Made by a program: the position numbers and the translations under genes
Part shown: positions 10,791 to 21,651 of the stretch, one piece after another
Position numbering within the stretch: position 1 is the stretch's first letter
Layout of the letters: each line of letters begins with the position of its first letter
Notes under the pieces: model-generated
What the model was told of the DNA's origin: nothing
What the model saw: only the letters and a program-made list of their open reading frames with translations
The model's database searches: none
Source of the DNA: Brachypterus glaber
Taxonomy: Eukaryota > Arthropoda > Insecta > Coleoptera > Kateretidae
Assembly: GCA_958510825.1 (NCBI GenBank)
Contig: OY294045.1
Location: 97,462,988 to 97,526,987, forward strand
Direction: 5' to 3'
DNA length: 64,000 bases

Positions 10791-11201
10791 CGGTCCAACC
10801 AAAAATTAGGTCAATGTTTTACTTCAACAAAAGACAAAATACCCCTGAGTTCAGAAGGCGTATATAAAATACCCTGCTCCTGAGGTACGGTTTACATAGG
10901 TGAAACTAAGAGAAAAATTTCTACAAGACTTCAAGAGCATAAGCGCAATATAAGAAAGAAACAAATTTCCTTATCGGCAGTAGCCGAACATGTACATGAA
11001 ACAGGTCATAAAATCAATTTGTCTGAAACAAAACAAATATTAACAGAAAACAGAAAAATGCCAAGGAAGATACGGGAATCGATAGAAATCATCAAGCATC
11101 CTAACAATATCAATCGGGACACTGGTTACCACTTACCTGCAATATGGAAGTCTTTGATAGGAAAAACCTCGTCACGGGTGAATAACCACAACTCGTCATA
11201 A
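10791..11201 (+). pseudogene. Penelope-like element GIY-YIG endonuclease, C-terminal fragment
   Basis: Frame open except for one stop. It reads SSEGVYKIPCS, stop, GTVYIGETKRK, then EHKRNIRKKQ, AEHVHETGHKIN and a basic tail ending at a TAA at 11199. GVYxIPC-C and YIGET are the hallmarks of the GIY-YIG nuclease fused to the reverse transcriptase of Penelope-like retroelements, which nicks target DNA. The single stop (TGA near 10881) falls where the second cysteine of the CxC motif is expected, a one-base change from TGC. The reverse transcriptase itself is missing, so this is a 5'-truncated dead copy. It is followed within 50 bases by a hammerhead-like motif and then the element's end. Confidence 0.8.
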
Positions 11202-11244
11202 ATAGTGACACAAGTTGATTCGAAACTTAGTTTCAGATTAATCT

Positions 11245-11276
11245 CTGAAGATGTCTCTAGTAGTAAGAGACGAAAC
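11245..11276 (+). ncRNA. Hammerhead-ribozyme-like core (copy 2)
   Basis: CTGAAGA (11245), stem TGTCTC/GAGAC with loop TAGTAGTAA, then GAAAC (11272). The same motif as on the - strand at 10456-10487, lying in the same place relative to the nuclease frame. Family knowledge: such motifs process Penelope-like element RNA. Catalytic completeness not verified. Confidence 0.45.
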
Positions 11277-11599
11277 GTCGGAAAGTGAAAATCCATTAAC
11301 ACGGTCTAAACCCGAAAGTGAAAGTTCTTTATATCTTAATGGCCGTGAAAGCTTAAAATCTAAATATAAAAGCATATTTATTAATTTTTTAATAGATTTT
11401 ATAATAGGTGGGTTTCTATTCAGCGTTTTGTAGTTGATAGGGCTGGAAGGTGTTAAAATTGTTCCCTAAAAAAATAGAAGGGAGCCAAAAATCGCTTTCT
11501 AGAGGTGGAAAACTAGAAAATTGGAATTTGGTGAAAATAGTTAGAACATATTAATACTTCAGAAAAATATTATTTATATAAAAAAAGTTATTAACGATA

Positions 11600-12160
11600 A
11601 ACCAGTTAACCCCGCTGGACCAGTTAACCCCATAGGGCAGGGTTAACTGGACCACTACTCAGGGTTAACTGATCCACTAACACAAATGTATTGTATTGTA
11701 ATTATTGTGAATAAAAACGATTTGAAATCAAATAAAATTTAATTCTAATATAAAAATAGACAACATCATATGTTAAATATTACATATATCTAAGGGTTAA
11801 CTGGTCCGGGGTTAACTGGATATGGCCCAGTTAACCCCGAACTAATTAACTGACATAAGTGGTGCAGTTAACCCCGAACCAGTTAACCCTGAGTGAGACG
11901 ACTGAATAAAATCATAAAATTTTATTACTTAATAAGATATTAGAAGGCGGAAATTATGCAGAATAATTAATAAAATACTCAGTATATTAGGTAAAATATT
12001 AGTCCAGATCCTCCTATTAATAAAAAAGTATTAATTAAAAAATAACTAAATATCACTAGAATTTGCCCTAAGGCGCCAATACTAATTAAAAAATGTTGAT
12101 AAAATCCAGGTGGACCAGTTAACCCTGTGGCCCAGTTAACCCTGACTTCCTCTATATATT
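11600..12160. mobile_element. Cluster of palindromic GGTTAACTGG motifs, element body and right end
   Basis: At least eleven copies of GGGTTAACTGG or its complement CCAGTTAACCC occur in both orientations (near 11604, 11620, 11641, 11662, 11795, 11813, 11829, 11868, 11879, 12115, 12132). The right border is CAGTTAACCCTGACTTCC at about 12155; its complement reappears as a left border at 13347. The pattern is that of transposase-binding subterminal repeats. No protein is encoded; the - strand frame at 11979-12227 only reads the repeats. Confidence 0.6.
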
Positions 12161-12548
12161 GTAATTGTAATTGCAATTGTACTTTTAATTGTCCACCTTT
12201 ACTTTTGTCTAGTAATTTAAATACCAAAATTATATATACCCATAATAATAGTTTATTTACGTAACTTTAGTTATACCCACAATATTTATAGATATGTAAC
12301 ACACTTTTAAACTACCAATTAAAACTGACAAGAAACTCTTCGCTCCAATAAATACGGTTTGTTTTACGGCAGTAATAAACTATATAATCTTTTATTTATT
12401 GAGTAATTTGATCAATTATCAAACGCACTTTTTGAGGCTGTGCCCAGAGAGCATTCACACAGATTTATATAAAAATATGGTTTTCAAGTTTTCTATTTAA
12501 ATGTTATAGGTCAACTTTTTGTTGGTTATTTATTATACAGTATATATA
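12161..12548. other. Unassigned AT-rich sequence
   Basis: No gene or shared repeat seen. Confidence 0.3.
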
Positions 12549-13279
12549 TACAGGGTGATCCATAACTGGCATGCCAAAATTTAAGAGGTGATTCTAGATC
12601 CAAAAATATAAAAAAGTTCCTATAAAGGTTGGTCCGGAAACGAGCCCTAAGGGATCTAGGGCCCTTTAAAATTGTAATAAAAATAAGGTTTTTAATTAAT
12701 AACTCGGGTACCGTTTAAGCTAGAGCGGCGAGCTTTTGCATGTATACTAGTATTAATAAGGGCAATAAGTTTATGTTAATTTATTTTTTTAATTTATCCA
12801 GAGGCGTGCCCAGACGGACAAAATATATGAGGCTTAAAACATTTTTGCCCCAAACTTTTCTATGTGTATGTTTTTTGGATTTGTTGTAAAAAATATAGAT
12901 TTCTAGAGTAAAAATACATATAAAATATCATATAGTGTAACACTGTAGGAGCAACCGTTATCAAAAAAAAAATGCAATTAAGAGGAAGTAACATTTTGTG
13001 CCACCAAAAACGTTACTTTTTAAAAGGCTATTACTCCTTTAATATTAAATTTAGGTGTTTTGGTGTATAATACTTTTTTGCTCAGTTTTAAATGAAGAAT
13101 CACCCTGCAGCATTAAAATTTTATTGGTGCTTTTTTTTGTTCCCCATTCAATACGTCATCTTCGAAGGGCCGTAGCTCCCTTAGGGCTCATTTCCGGACC
13201 AACCTTTATAGAAACTTTTTTTCATATTTTTGGATGTAGAATCACCTCTTAAATTTCGGTACGCGAGTTCTGGAACAGG

Positions 13280-13284
<5 letters not shown>
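12549..13284 (+). mobile_element. Family A TIR element, copy 1 (736 bp)
   Basis: Starts TACAGGGTGATCCATAACTG and ends GAACAGGCTGTA. The two ends are related inverted repeats of about 130 bases containing AGGTGATTCTA, GGTTGGTCCGGAAA and GAGCCCTAAGGGA in mirrored order. Two nearly identical copies lie inverted at 18041 and 46568. A 65-codon open frame recurs in all three copies but reads through repeat arms and is not credible as a gene. Likely a non-autonomous Tc1/mariner-like element (TA ends, CAGGGTG start). Confidence 0.75.

Positions 13285-13342
<58 letters not shown>
13285..13342. repeat. (TA)n microsatellite
   Basis: About 29 uninterrupted TA units directly after the family A element, ending at ATGTAGGGG. 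Probably grew from the TA at the insertion site. Confidence 0.95.
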
Positions 13343-13346
<4 letters not shown>

Positions 13347-13385
13347 GGGGAAGTCAGGGTTAACTGGGCCACAGGGTTAAGGGAA
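13343..13385. mobile_element. Fragment of a GGTTAACTGG-type element end
   Basis: GGGGAAGTCAGGGTTAACTG then GGCCACAGGGTTAA, the same border as at 12155 in the opposite orientation. It breaks off after about 40 bases. Confidence 0.55.
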
Positions 13386-14564
13386 CGTTCAAGTATTACG
13401 TAACGCCAATTTTGATCATTAAAAATAAATAATAAGGTAGTCTTGTTCTAATACTGTAGGATTACCGTTCTCGAGAAAAAATCATTTGAAGGTGAAATTT
13501 CACGGATCGGAAAATTAATGACATAATTTACTGAACATATTGTATATACAATTAAATCCATTAAAATGAAAAAGCCTTGCCTAGGGGCTAAAATAAATTA
13601 AAAAAAAAACTATTTTTAATTAGAACTATAAATGGATCTGAAATTTTTTAGAGGTTTTAAAAAATAATGAAATTTATATAAACCAAAACATTTAATTATT
13701 GTCGTATCTCAAAAAAGACAACTTTACAGGAATGAGAAATAACTCTTTCTCGCATTATTCATAGATTGAAAATGTACTTTTTTAACATAAACTTAATACA
13801 TTTTTAATGATTAAATTACCATAAATCATTTTTTTGTGTATAAAATAAATAAATACAAATAAAAACCTAATGTTTATAGATACGACATTTTGATGATCAT
13901 AAGTAATAAATTTTTGTTTTGAAACATTATTATATTAATATTTTAGCAAAATATAATTAATTATTTTAATAATATTATTAATTATTATATAATATTATTA
14001 ATAATTAATTATTTAATCATTTAAACTTCAAGAAGTTTTATAACATACGCATAAGATGTCAGATGTCAGATGAAAAAGCGAAGCCAAACTCAAAAATTGC
14101 GTTCCAACATAGTCAGTATAGTATAATTAAGGGATACGAGGTTTAAAAAATTATTAATTTATAATCATCTAAGACGTTACGACGTTACTATTTTGCTCGA
14201 AAAAAATTGAGATACGACGTCCTGAAATTTACAAGACGATATGTCCCATATTTTCTACAACCTGGTATTAGTTAGGTAAAAGTATCTAATATTTAGCTGC
14301 ATGTTTTAACGTTGAAGTAAGAGCTGGTAAAGGGATTTTATGCCTGAGTGGTTAATTAATTTTGCATTACAACTCGCTGGGGTATATGTAATTCTCTACC
14401 GGTAATGCATATAAGTTTATATAATTAGGATACGAAATGTTAATTAACATGTTTAACATTTTTTTACACATGATCGAACATGAAATAGACGCCTTAAAAA
14501 GTTGACCATATATGTTTTAAAAGATACTCAACACTTTAAATTATTCGCCAACAAGTCGAATATA
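13386..14564. other. 1.2-kb AT-rich stretch without recognised genes
   Basis: Includes very AT-rich self-complementary runs (AATAATATTATTAATTA type) at 13960-14015. No open frame, splice pattern or clear repeat. Confidence 0.4.
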
Positions 14565-15240
14565 AAACTAGATGAGACGTTGCAACCACCCTGTCAAAAC
14601 ATCGGCACTATTGTACACTAGAGCCATCTAGTTTGCAAATTTCAAACTAGGTGTTTTGTTTGATTTTAAATTCTGTATCTTTAAAACATTATATTCTAGC
14701 AAAAAACTGTATATAACATTTTTTATAGGGCTTTAAAGGAGCTTTTATTTAAAATATAATTTTTTGAAATCGGGTTATAAATATGTGAGATATGCTAAAA
14801 AAAACCTTTTACTGCTTTAAACGCCAATATCGATAACAATGCGTTTTAGGAAAACGTTGTTTATAACATTTTTTGACCAATTTAAAATTATCTTTTATAT
14901 AAGTGCTAAATTAACCAAATACAATAATAATTGCCTTAATTATAAACGAAAAACGCTAAAAATAGGAGTTTTACCCGCAAAATCTAATCAGCTCTTCGGA
15001 ATACGATAAGAAACAATATGCAAAAAACCGCAAGTCGATATCTCATGTAGAAATGGAGTTTTAGAGTTTACACCCAGACAGACAGACAGACAGACAGACG
15101 GATGCAAAAATTTTTTTTTACTGATTTCGACTCAGAATGGTCTAAAACGTCGAGAAATGTGAAAAAACCGTGGTCAAAGATTTTGACTTTTCGGCGAAGA
15201 TTTCAATACACTACTCTTAGTAGCACTAAGTGCCGATGTA
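14565..15240 (+). mobile_element. Family F repeat, copy 1
   Basis: Starts AACTAGATGAGACGTTGC and ends in the hairpin CACTCTTAGTAGCACTAAGTGCCGATG-like sequence (here slightly damaged). CATCGGCACT near the start and AGTGCCGATG at the end are inverted. It carries a (CAGA)n tract near 15075 followed by CGGATGCAAAAATT. Other copies: 34989-35675 (inverted), 35827-36287, 54643-55327. Unknown class. Confidence 0.7.
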
Positions 15241-15342
15241 AATATTATAAAAGGATTTGACTTACCGACGCAATCCTTGGAAATTAAGCAAAAAAGATCG
15301 AGTTTAGTTATGATTTTGTGCATCTCGCTATTTCTGTTTGAT

Positions 15343-15811
15343 TGCACCGGCACACAAAAAAAAAAAGTTGTTTGTACATCAGACACGACCTACCTACCGG
15401 CATGTATTTTGACCCGCTGAATCCGAATTTCAAGTCAGTTTGGGCCGTCCACCCTTCAATATCGAGTAAATTGTAAAAATAGTAAAAATGGGATAAATAG
15501 TCATAAAAAAAATTTATGAATCGAAATTAAGCATAATTCTTATGTATTTCGATCCGCTGAATACAAATCTGAAGTTTATTTAGACCATAAACCGTTCTAA
15601 ATCATAGAAATTGTACAAAAACCTTGAAAAATGTTAAAAGTAGCAAAAAATTGCAATATCTCTAAAACTGATGTATGAACTGAATAAGGGGAAATATTGA
15701 AGGGTGGACGGCCCAAACTGACTTGAAATTCGGATTCAGCGGGTCAAAATACATGCCGGTAGGTAGGTCGTGTCTGATGTACAAACAACTTTTTTTTTTG
15801 TGTGCCGGTGT
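15343..15811. mobile_element. Foldback element (ACACNGGCACAC superfamily)
   Basis: Left GCACCGGCACAC then A11; right end is the mirror image. Inner motif CATGTATTTTGACCCGCTGAA followed by TCCGAATTTCAAGTC occurs in both arms. The arms are nearly identical for more than 140 bases. Non-coding. Confidence 0.8.
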
Positions 15812-15812
15812 T

Positions 15813-16575
15813 GTTAAATTACACAAGTCTACAAAAACAATTATCAGTCCTAAGGTTCTAACCCTTCATTTCCTATGTTTTTTGGTGCGCTGAAACTGAT
15901 TTCACCTCAAAAAAATAATTCATCGCGCAGTTTTTTCACAAATCGTGTATAAATTTAATAATTATTATATAATTATACACTTTATACACGATTTGTGAAA
16001 AAACTGCTCGATGCTTTTTTTTTATGGTGAAATTGGTTTCAGCGCATCAAAACACATAGGAAATGATGGGTTTGAACCTTAAACAAAGATTTGTTTTGTG
16101 GCCAAGTATAGTTTGACTCACGGATCTGTGGCTACGGGAAATATGTTTGGAATGTGTGTGCAAGTGGGAGGCCCGATGTAGGCACGCACGCCTTATAACG
16201 CTCTTGACGAAAAGAAGAGAGCGCGAATGATTCCTCCCCCTTGCGTCGGAGACTTTCTTTCATGCGGAGAACTATACACCTTTACCTGCGCACATGATCA
16301 CAAAAGAAATTATCTTTGCTAAGATTCTAAACCATCATTTCCTATGTTTTTTGTTGCGCTAAAACTGATTTCACCACAAAAAAAAATATCCATCTCGCAG
16401 TTTTTTCACAAATCGTATATATATTTAATAATTATTATATAATTATACACTTTATATACGATTTGTGAAAAAACTGCGCCATGAATCTTTTTTTTTATGG
16501 TGAAATAACATAGGCATTGATGGATTGGAACCTTAGGACAGAGAATTTATTTTTGTATACTTGTGTCATTGTTTT
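15813..16575. mobile_element. Compound foldback with two inner palindromes
   Basis: Outer ends ACACAAGTCTACAAAAA (15818) and the complement of ACACAAGTATACAAAAA (16570) resemble the superfamily end. Two palindromes, about 15855-16065 and 16330-16510, each have CCTATGTTTTTTG and GCGCTGAAACTGATTTC-like motifs and a common TCACAAATCGTGTATA core. Between them lies a GC-richer island (16090-16310). It may be one element that captured sequence or two tandem elements. Confidence 0.6.
16090..16310. other. GC-rich island between two foldbacks, unidentified
   Basis: Contains GTGGGAGGCCCGATGTAGG and AGAAGAGAGCGCGAATGATT. Composition clearly differs from the surroundings. No long open frame and no match to tRNA, snRNA or rRNA that I recognise. 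Confidence 0.35.
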
Positions 16576-17198
16576 AACGCGGGTGGTTGTCGAGGACTAA
16601 AAAAGAGGTTCTTGCATCGAATGACCTTTACAAGGGCAATTCGGGAATTCCCGGTGATCTATCACGGGCCTGCTATAGAAACAACACAATTGTGTTATCC
16701 TATAAAGGATAGCAATATCTAGAATACTGCTGAGCCATATGGCGATTTTATTTGTTTAACAACTTGGCCCCGAATCTTTGATCTTTTACTCAAACCTCCT
16801 TGTCCTTGGTTTAAGGAATCCTTTTTTCTTGTGTAGAAGTATTCTAGTCAAAATTTAAAATAATGTATCTGGCGGTTTTTTGTAAAGAACTTGTAGATGA
16901 GTCATAACTTATAGTATCAAGATTAAAATAACAGGAAATTTTCACATTAATTTTTATTTTTTTTTAAGCTGCGATAATAAAATTTCTATTGGTTACTCAA
17001 TGGCATTGAATCAATGCCGATATGATTTATTCGTAAAAAAATATGTATGATAGGTAGTGGGCAGAATCGGTTTTATTTCTGTGGCAGATATTACTATCAT
17101 AGTTTGAAACCGCAGGGTAAAATGTATCAAATATTGTTATCCTCGTTGTTATCAGTATTCTCATTTTATTTGATGTTTTTTTATTAAACCACAAAAAT
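16576..17198. other. Unassigned sequence
   Basis: No gene. Moderately AT-rich, with no repeat shared elsewhere that I can see. Confidence 0.3.
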
Positions 17199-17786
17199 AC
17201 AGCCTCTTCCAGAACTCGCGTACAGAAATTTGAGCGTATATTAAAAATCCTCTGAAAAATATGAAAAATATGTCAAAAAAAAATCCATCTTTGTTCAAAA
17301 ATAGGAACGCTTTAAGTGGACCAATACTGTTGCTGATGTTAAATTACCTTTAAAAGTTAAATTTGTAGCTATGGAAGCAAATTTAATTATTGCAGGTACA
17401 TATTCTGTAGGTTGACATGGTGATTAATGTGACATAAATATTTATTAATGTCGAAAAACCACCGCCGGATGGAGTGACCCCATAAAAATTGAATATTTGA
17501 TAGCCTCTGTCGGTTTTGTCAAAATATAATAACCTAAAAAGATTCTAAAGTTGAAAGTCTCAAACAATGCACGCGTCAACAATTAAAATGCAACCATAGT
17601 TACTAATAAGTAGGGAAAAAATAATTTGTAAGTAACTTAACATCAGCAACTGGATTGGTCAGATTAAATAGCTTCCTTTTAAACTAGTATTGAAGATGGA
17701 TTTTTGTTTAAAATTTTTTTCATATTTTCCAGAGGGTTTTTAATATACCCTCAAATTTCTGTACCCGAGTTCCGGAACAGGCTGTA
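17199..17786. mobile_element. TIR element related to family A ends (588 bp)
   Basis: Left TACAGCCTCTTCCAGAACTC; right is the complement of TACAGCCTGTTCCGGAACTC. Inner arms share CAGAAATTTGAG and AAATCCTCTGAAAAATATG with mirrored partners for about 100 bases. It shares the terminal TACAGCCTGTTCCAGAACTC with family A, so one transposase may move both. Confidence 0.7.
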
Positions 17787-18040
17787 TATAAAAAAGCTAA
17801 ATTTTAGGTCAAATATGACAAATTAAAAACTTGTTTTTACATATAAACATATGCATATAAATGTGTAATACACATTCTATATGCATATTATATTTAGTAA
17901 TAGTATATGGAATCGGAAATATCATTTCCATGAATATAAATATTGTACTTGTTACTAAATCGAAACATTTGACGACTAATTTGTTACACACAACAATATT
18001 GACTATATATATTAACTATAAATATGTATATATGTATATA

Positions 18041-18775
18041 TACAGCCTGTTCCAGAACTCGCGTACCGAAATTTAAGAGGTGATTCTACATCCAAAAATA
18101 TGAAAAAAAGTTTCTATAAAGGTTGGTCCGGAAATGAGCCCTAAGGGAGCTACGGCCCTTCGAAAATGACGTATTGAATGGGGAACAAAAAAAAGCACCA
18201 ATAAAATTTTAATGCTGCAGGGTGATTCTTCATTTAAAACTGAGCAAAAAAGTATTATACACCAAAACACCTAAATTTAATATTAAAGGAGTAATAGCCT
18301 TTTAAAAAGTAACGTTTTTGGTGGCACAAAATGTTACTTCCTCTTAATTGCATTTTTTTTTGATAACGGTTGCTCCTACAGTGTTACACTATATGATATT
18401 TTATATGTATTTTTACTCTAGAAATCTATATTTTTTACAACAAATCCAAAAAACATACACATAGAAAAGTTTGGGGCAAAAATGTTTTAAGCCTCATATA
18501 TTTTGTCCGTCTGGGCACGCCTCTGGATAAATTAAAAAAATAAATTAACATAAACTTATTGCCCTTATTAATACTAGTATACATGCAAAAGCTCGCCGCT
18601 CTAGCTTAAACGGTACCCGAGTTATTAATTAAAAACCTTATTTTTATTACAATTTTAAAGGGCCCTAGATCCCTTAGGGCTCATTTCCGGACCAACCTTT
18701 ATAGGAACTTTTTTATATTTTTGGATCTAGAATCACCTCTTAAATTTTGGCATGCCAGTTATGGATCACCCTGTA
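18041..18775 (-). mobile_element. Family A TIR element, copy 2 (735 bp)
   Basis: Full-length inverted copy relative to 12549-13284, from TACAGCCTGTTCCAGAACTC to GGATCACCCTGTA. Differences from copy 1 are very few, so the insertion is recent. Confidence 0.8.
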
Positions 18776-19573
18776 TATCGGTGTGTTTCGAAGAAAAAAC
18801 CGATATTCGATTTTTATCTTTTAAGAATACGAGTGTTTTTAATTTTTATTTATCGATAACTTTTTTCCCACCTAACGCGTTTAAATGGAATCATTAAAAA
18901 AAATCAAGATTATAAGAAATAAAAATGTAAATATTTAAAACCTCGCGTCAACGCTAGAATCGACTATGCGAGCACTGGAAATTCGCCGATGACTGCTTGT
19001 AAACTTTATGAAATAGCATAAGTAGGTATGCTAATATAGAACGTTTCTGAATCTAGAAAGGAAATTGAAACATTTTTGTTTTATAAATAATAACATTTAT
19101 TTGTGCAAAGCAAATATTATATAATAAGTATTACATAAACTTATTTACAAAAAATACTGTTGGAGTATCATCTCATCTTATACTACTTAAACACTAGAAA
19201 TATAAAAATATATAATCTATTACATATAATACGGGCTTGATCAAGAAAAAAATATGATTACCATGAACACAAATGTAGTATCCAGTATGACAACGTATGG
19301 CAAGATGATCTATGAAAGATGATTGAAAAAATAATTTATAAAAAGAAAACAAATATCACTAGTTAATGTCAGATTATTAAATTAAAACAGTTATGAAACA
19401 TTTGATTGTGAAAATTTATGCATAGGAATACTTCGCATAATTAATGAAAACAATTGAAAATGTGTTATGGAAGTTGTTAGTTACCATAAACATAAGGATA
19501 CAAAGTTTTTATACATTTCCTTACTTTGTTTTTAAAAATCTAAACCGGTTTGATATTAAATGTATTAAAAGAT
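18776..19573. other. 0.8-kb AT-rich stretch, nothing recognised
   Basis: No supported gene. Lies 3' of the cuticle gene on its strand. Confidence 0.35.
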
Positions 19574-20093
19574 CTTTTTCTATTTTGCGACTATTATAAG
19601 CTCATAATCACACGCATTTTGCGTGTTCTTATAGGCCTATAAGAGGTCTGTACTTTTTGTTCTTTTGGGTTGGCAACAGACTTGGCCTATCGCTTGACGT
19701 TTTCCGTGCAAATGTCAATGTCGCTTTAAAGTTGAATTTTCTACAAAATTTTGGGTTTAGGTTATTTTTACCATGTTAAAATTGTGGCTTGGTTAATTGC
19801 AGTAAAAAAGAAAATATAAAATATATCAAAATATCATTTGTTCTTAGAATTTTAAACATGGTGTAAACTGTAATGCCAATCCAAAACAAAAATCCCTAAA
19901 TCAGTGGTTAATTTAAATGTGTTTTTTTAAATTTTAGAGCAAAATAGAAATAATTGTATAAAGCACTCGTTTCATAACAAGTTTTTAGCGCACTAGTACT
20001 TAGAAAACTCGCCGCAAGCGGCTCGTTTTCTAAACTTGTACTCGTGAGCTAAAAACGTATGTTATAAAACTAGTACTTTAATATACTATTAAA
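19574..20093. mobile_element. Nested-palindrome element G2, copy 1
   Basis: Copy 2 lies at 55567-56109. The left end holds ACACGCATTTTGCGTGT (19610) followed by CTTATAGGCCTATAAG (19628). The right end is a three-level nest: GTTTCATAAC (19969) with GTTATAAAAC (20061), TTTTTAGCGCACTAGTAC (19982) with GTACTCGTGAGCTAAAAA (20038), and AGAAAAC near 20002 with GTTTTCT near 20025. Both ends are thus fold-prone while the 300-base middle is plain. No coding. Confidence 0.7.
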
Positions 20094-20188
20094 TGTCTTT
20101 ATCAAAATATATAATTAGATAAAAATACTATTTGGAGTGCCTCAAGAACACTTAACGGGACCGAAGCAATTTGTACTTATAAAATGAC

Positions 20189-20194
20189 TTTATT
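20189..20194 (-). terminator. Poly(A) signal of the cuticle gene
   Basis: AATAAA on the - strand about 58 bases beyond the stop codon at 20252, in the context GTGAAATAAAGTC. This is the first consensus signal after the coding end. Confidence 0.6.
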
Positions 20195-20251
20195 TCACAA
20201 AATGTTTGTTTAACCGTTTAATTTAATAAAATAAGTACCAATTTTAATCAA

Positions 20252-20464
20252 TTAATGATGATATGATTGGCCAACTTTCTTGACTACTGCATTGAACCCT
20301 GTATGTTTGTCAGCTGTGTATGATACAATTCTCTTGGTACCATCAGGTTCTACAACGGTGTATTCTCCTTTGACCTTGTCACCATCACGGGTCTCCCATT
20401 GACTCTTGATATCGTGAGTATGAAGGTCGTGGACAGCGTAGTCGTAATGGTATTTAGGTGGTGC
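20252..20464 (-). CDS. RR-2 cuticular protein, exon 3 (chitin-binding domain)
   Basis: Opens after a TTTTAG acceptor in phase 0 and encodes 70 residues to a TAA. It begins [13 protein letters not shown] and contains [16 protein letters not shown], then [15 protein letters not shown] and [10 protein letters not shown]. These are the defining blocks of the extended Rebers-Riddiford consensus, RR-2 type: the aromatic YxYDY start, the DGDxVKGxY core, the DGT block and the final GFNAVV. Family knowledge: this domain binds chitin in hard (sclerotised) cuticle and the protein is secreted by epidermis. The preceding exon ends in EEYIDYH, a normal lead-in to APPKY. All expected blocks are present and the frame is intact. 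Confidence 0.93.
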   Translation of the reverse strand, partial: APPKYHYDYAVHDLHTHDIKSQWETRDGDKVKGEYTVVEPDGTKRIVSYTADKHTGFNAVVKKVGQSYHH

Positions 20465-20499
20465 CTAAAATCAAAGAGACTGCATTAAAGTAGGTACTA

Positions 20500-21040
20500 T
20501 ACTCCGTCCAGATATGCAAGATAGTAAGGGACTCGGCCCGTTTTATACAACAGAGCGCATAAATAGCATAATTATGCATAAATCTTAGTGTATCAAAGAT
20601 TTGACGGGTACTGTTTTCCTGGATAGGGTCTATCCAAAGACTCGCATAAAAAGCATAGTATATAAGAATGCGATTCCAGGATTGGCTTGATGTGTCGTCA
20701 AGTATCTTGTAATGTCTGTTATGCGAGCCTCTGGATAGGCCTTAAGTTGTAATTTTAACCTAAAAATTTGACGTTTTCCTTGTGTTCAATATAATTTAGG
20801 TTTGTATAATATGTAGAATATGCTAATTTAGTGTGAGTGTATGAAGAATAGACCAAAAAAGTACCTTTTTCAATACCATACAAAATAACATTAAGTATAA
20901 CCATTTTTTTATGTAACTTTCTCTTCTTTTATTAGCTTTAACGACCGTCAATCATTGTCATAGACAAAAACTGTCACAATATTTTATATGTTAAAAGGTA
21001 CGAGTTTTTAACCAATGATGTAGCTTAAAAATCGCGGAAA
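20500..21040 (-). mobile_element. CCGTCCA-ended TIR element, copy 1 (right end worn)
   Basis: The left end is ACTCCGTCCAGATATGCAAG. The remainder is the reverse complement of 24841-25381, including CACACTAAATTAGC-like and GACGTTTTCCTTGTGTTC blocks. The far end has diverged. A smaller element (20626-20742) is embedded in both copies. Confidence 0.6.
20626..20742. mobile_element. GGCCTATCCA small MITE inside the previous element
   Basis: Ends GGGTCTATCCAAAGACTCG and the complement of AGGCCTATCCAGAGGCTCG. Middle contains GACACATCAAGCCAAT. Relatives at 21068-21209 and 25176-25292. Confidence 0.6.
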
Positions 21041-21067
21041 TTATTAAATGCATTACTGTATAATTAA

Positions 21068-21209
21068 GGGCATATCCACAGGCTAGCATAACAAGCATAG
21101 TACATAATAATGCGATGTTGTGATTGGTTTGATGTGTCGTCATGTATCTTGTAAGCCAATCACGGTATCGCATGTACTATGCTTGTTATGGGAGCTTGTG
21201 GATATGCCT
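21068..21209. mobile_element. GGCATATCCA small MITE, free-standing copy
   Basis: Left GGGCATATCCACAGGCTAGC and right complement AAGGCATATCCACAAGCTCC. Arms continue through CATAACAAGCATAGTACAT. Same family as the copies embedded in the CCGTCCA elements. Confidence 0.65.
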
Positions 21210-21233
21210 TTACACTCTGTAGGTACACGGAAA

Positions 21234-21651
21234 AAAAAATTATAGCTAGGAGCGCTATAACACACATACCAAGCAAATTATAATCGCTTATTATATAAAT
21301 ACAAGGCTTTCTCTTACAATTATGGCAGTCAGTGTAAAAATTTATAGGAAATACTTTAATTGTTTAGTGAATAATAAAATATAACAAATAGTATGGCATT
21401 TATAGCTTAAATAGATTTAATTATTGTCCGTGCTAATAATTTTTATAATATAATAAAATTTCTGTAAATTTATAATAGTGCCTGTAATAAATATAATCGT
21501 GTCTGTAATATATATAATCGTTTCCAATTTATTTTTAACATTATTAGTTATTGTGTCCCTTATAATCTATAGCTTAAATCGCTATAATTTGCCACTGTTA
21601 CCAAATATCTTATAATGTATAGCGCAGAGCCCACTAATTTCTTTCCGTGTA
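21234..21651 (+). mobile_element. MITE C, copy 1 (TACACGGAAA ends)
   Basis: Left TACACGGAAAAAAAAATTAT; right end is the complement of TACACGGAAAGAAATTAGTG. The body is rich in TATAAT and TATAGC motifs. Two more copies at 45720 (inverted) and 52041. TA target site, as shown at copy 2. Confidence 0.8.

Noticed and set aside
13181..13372. - strand frame with a (YI)n tract
   Set aside because: A translation of the (TA)n microsatellite and element end.
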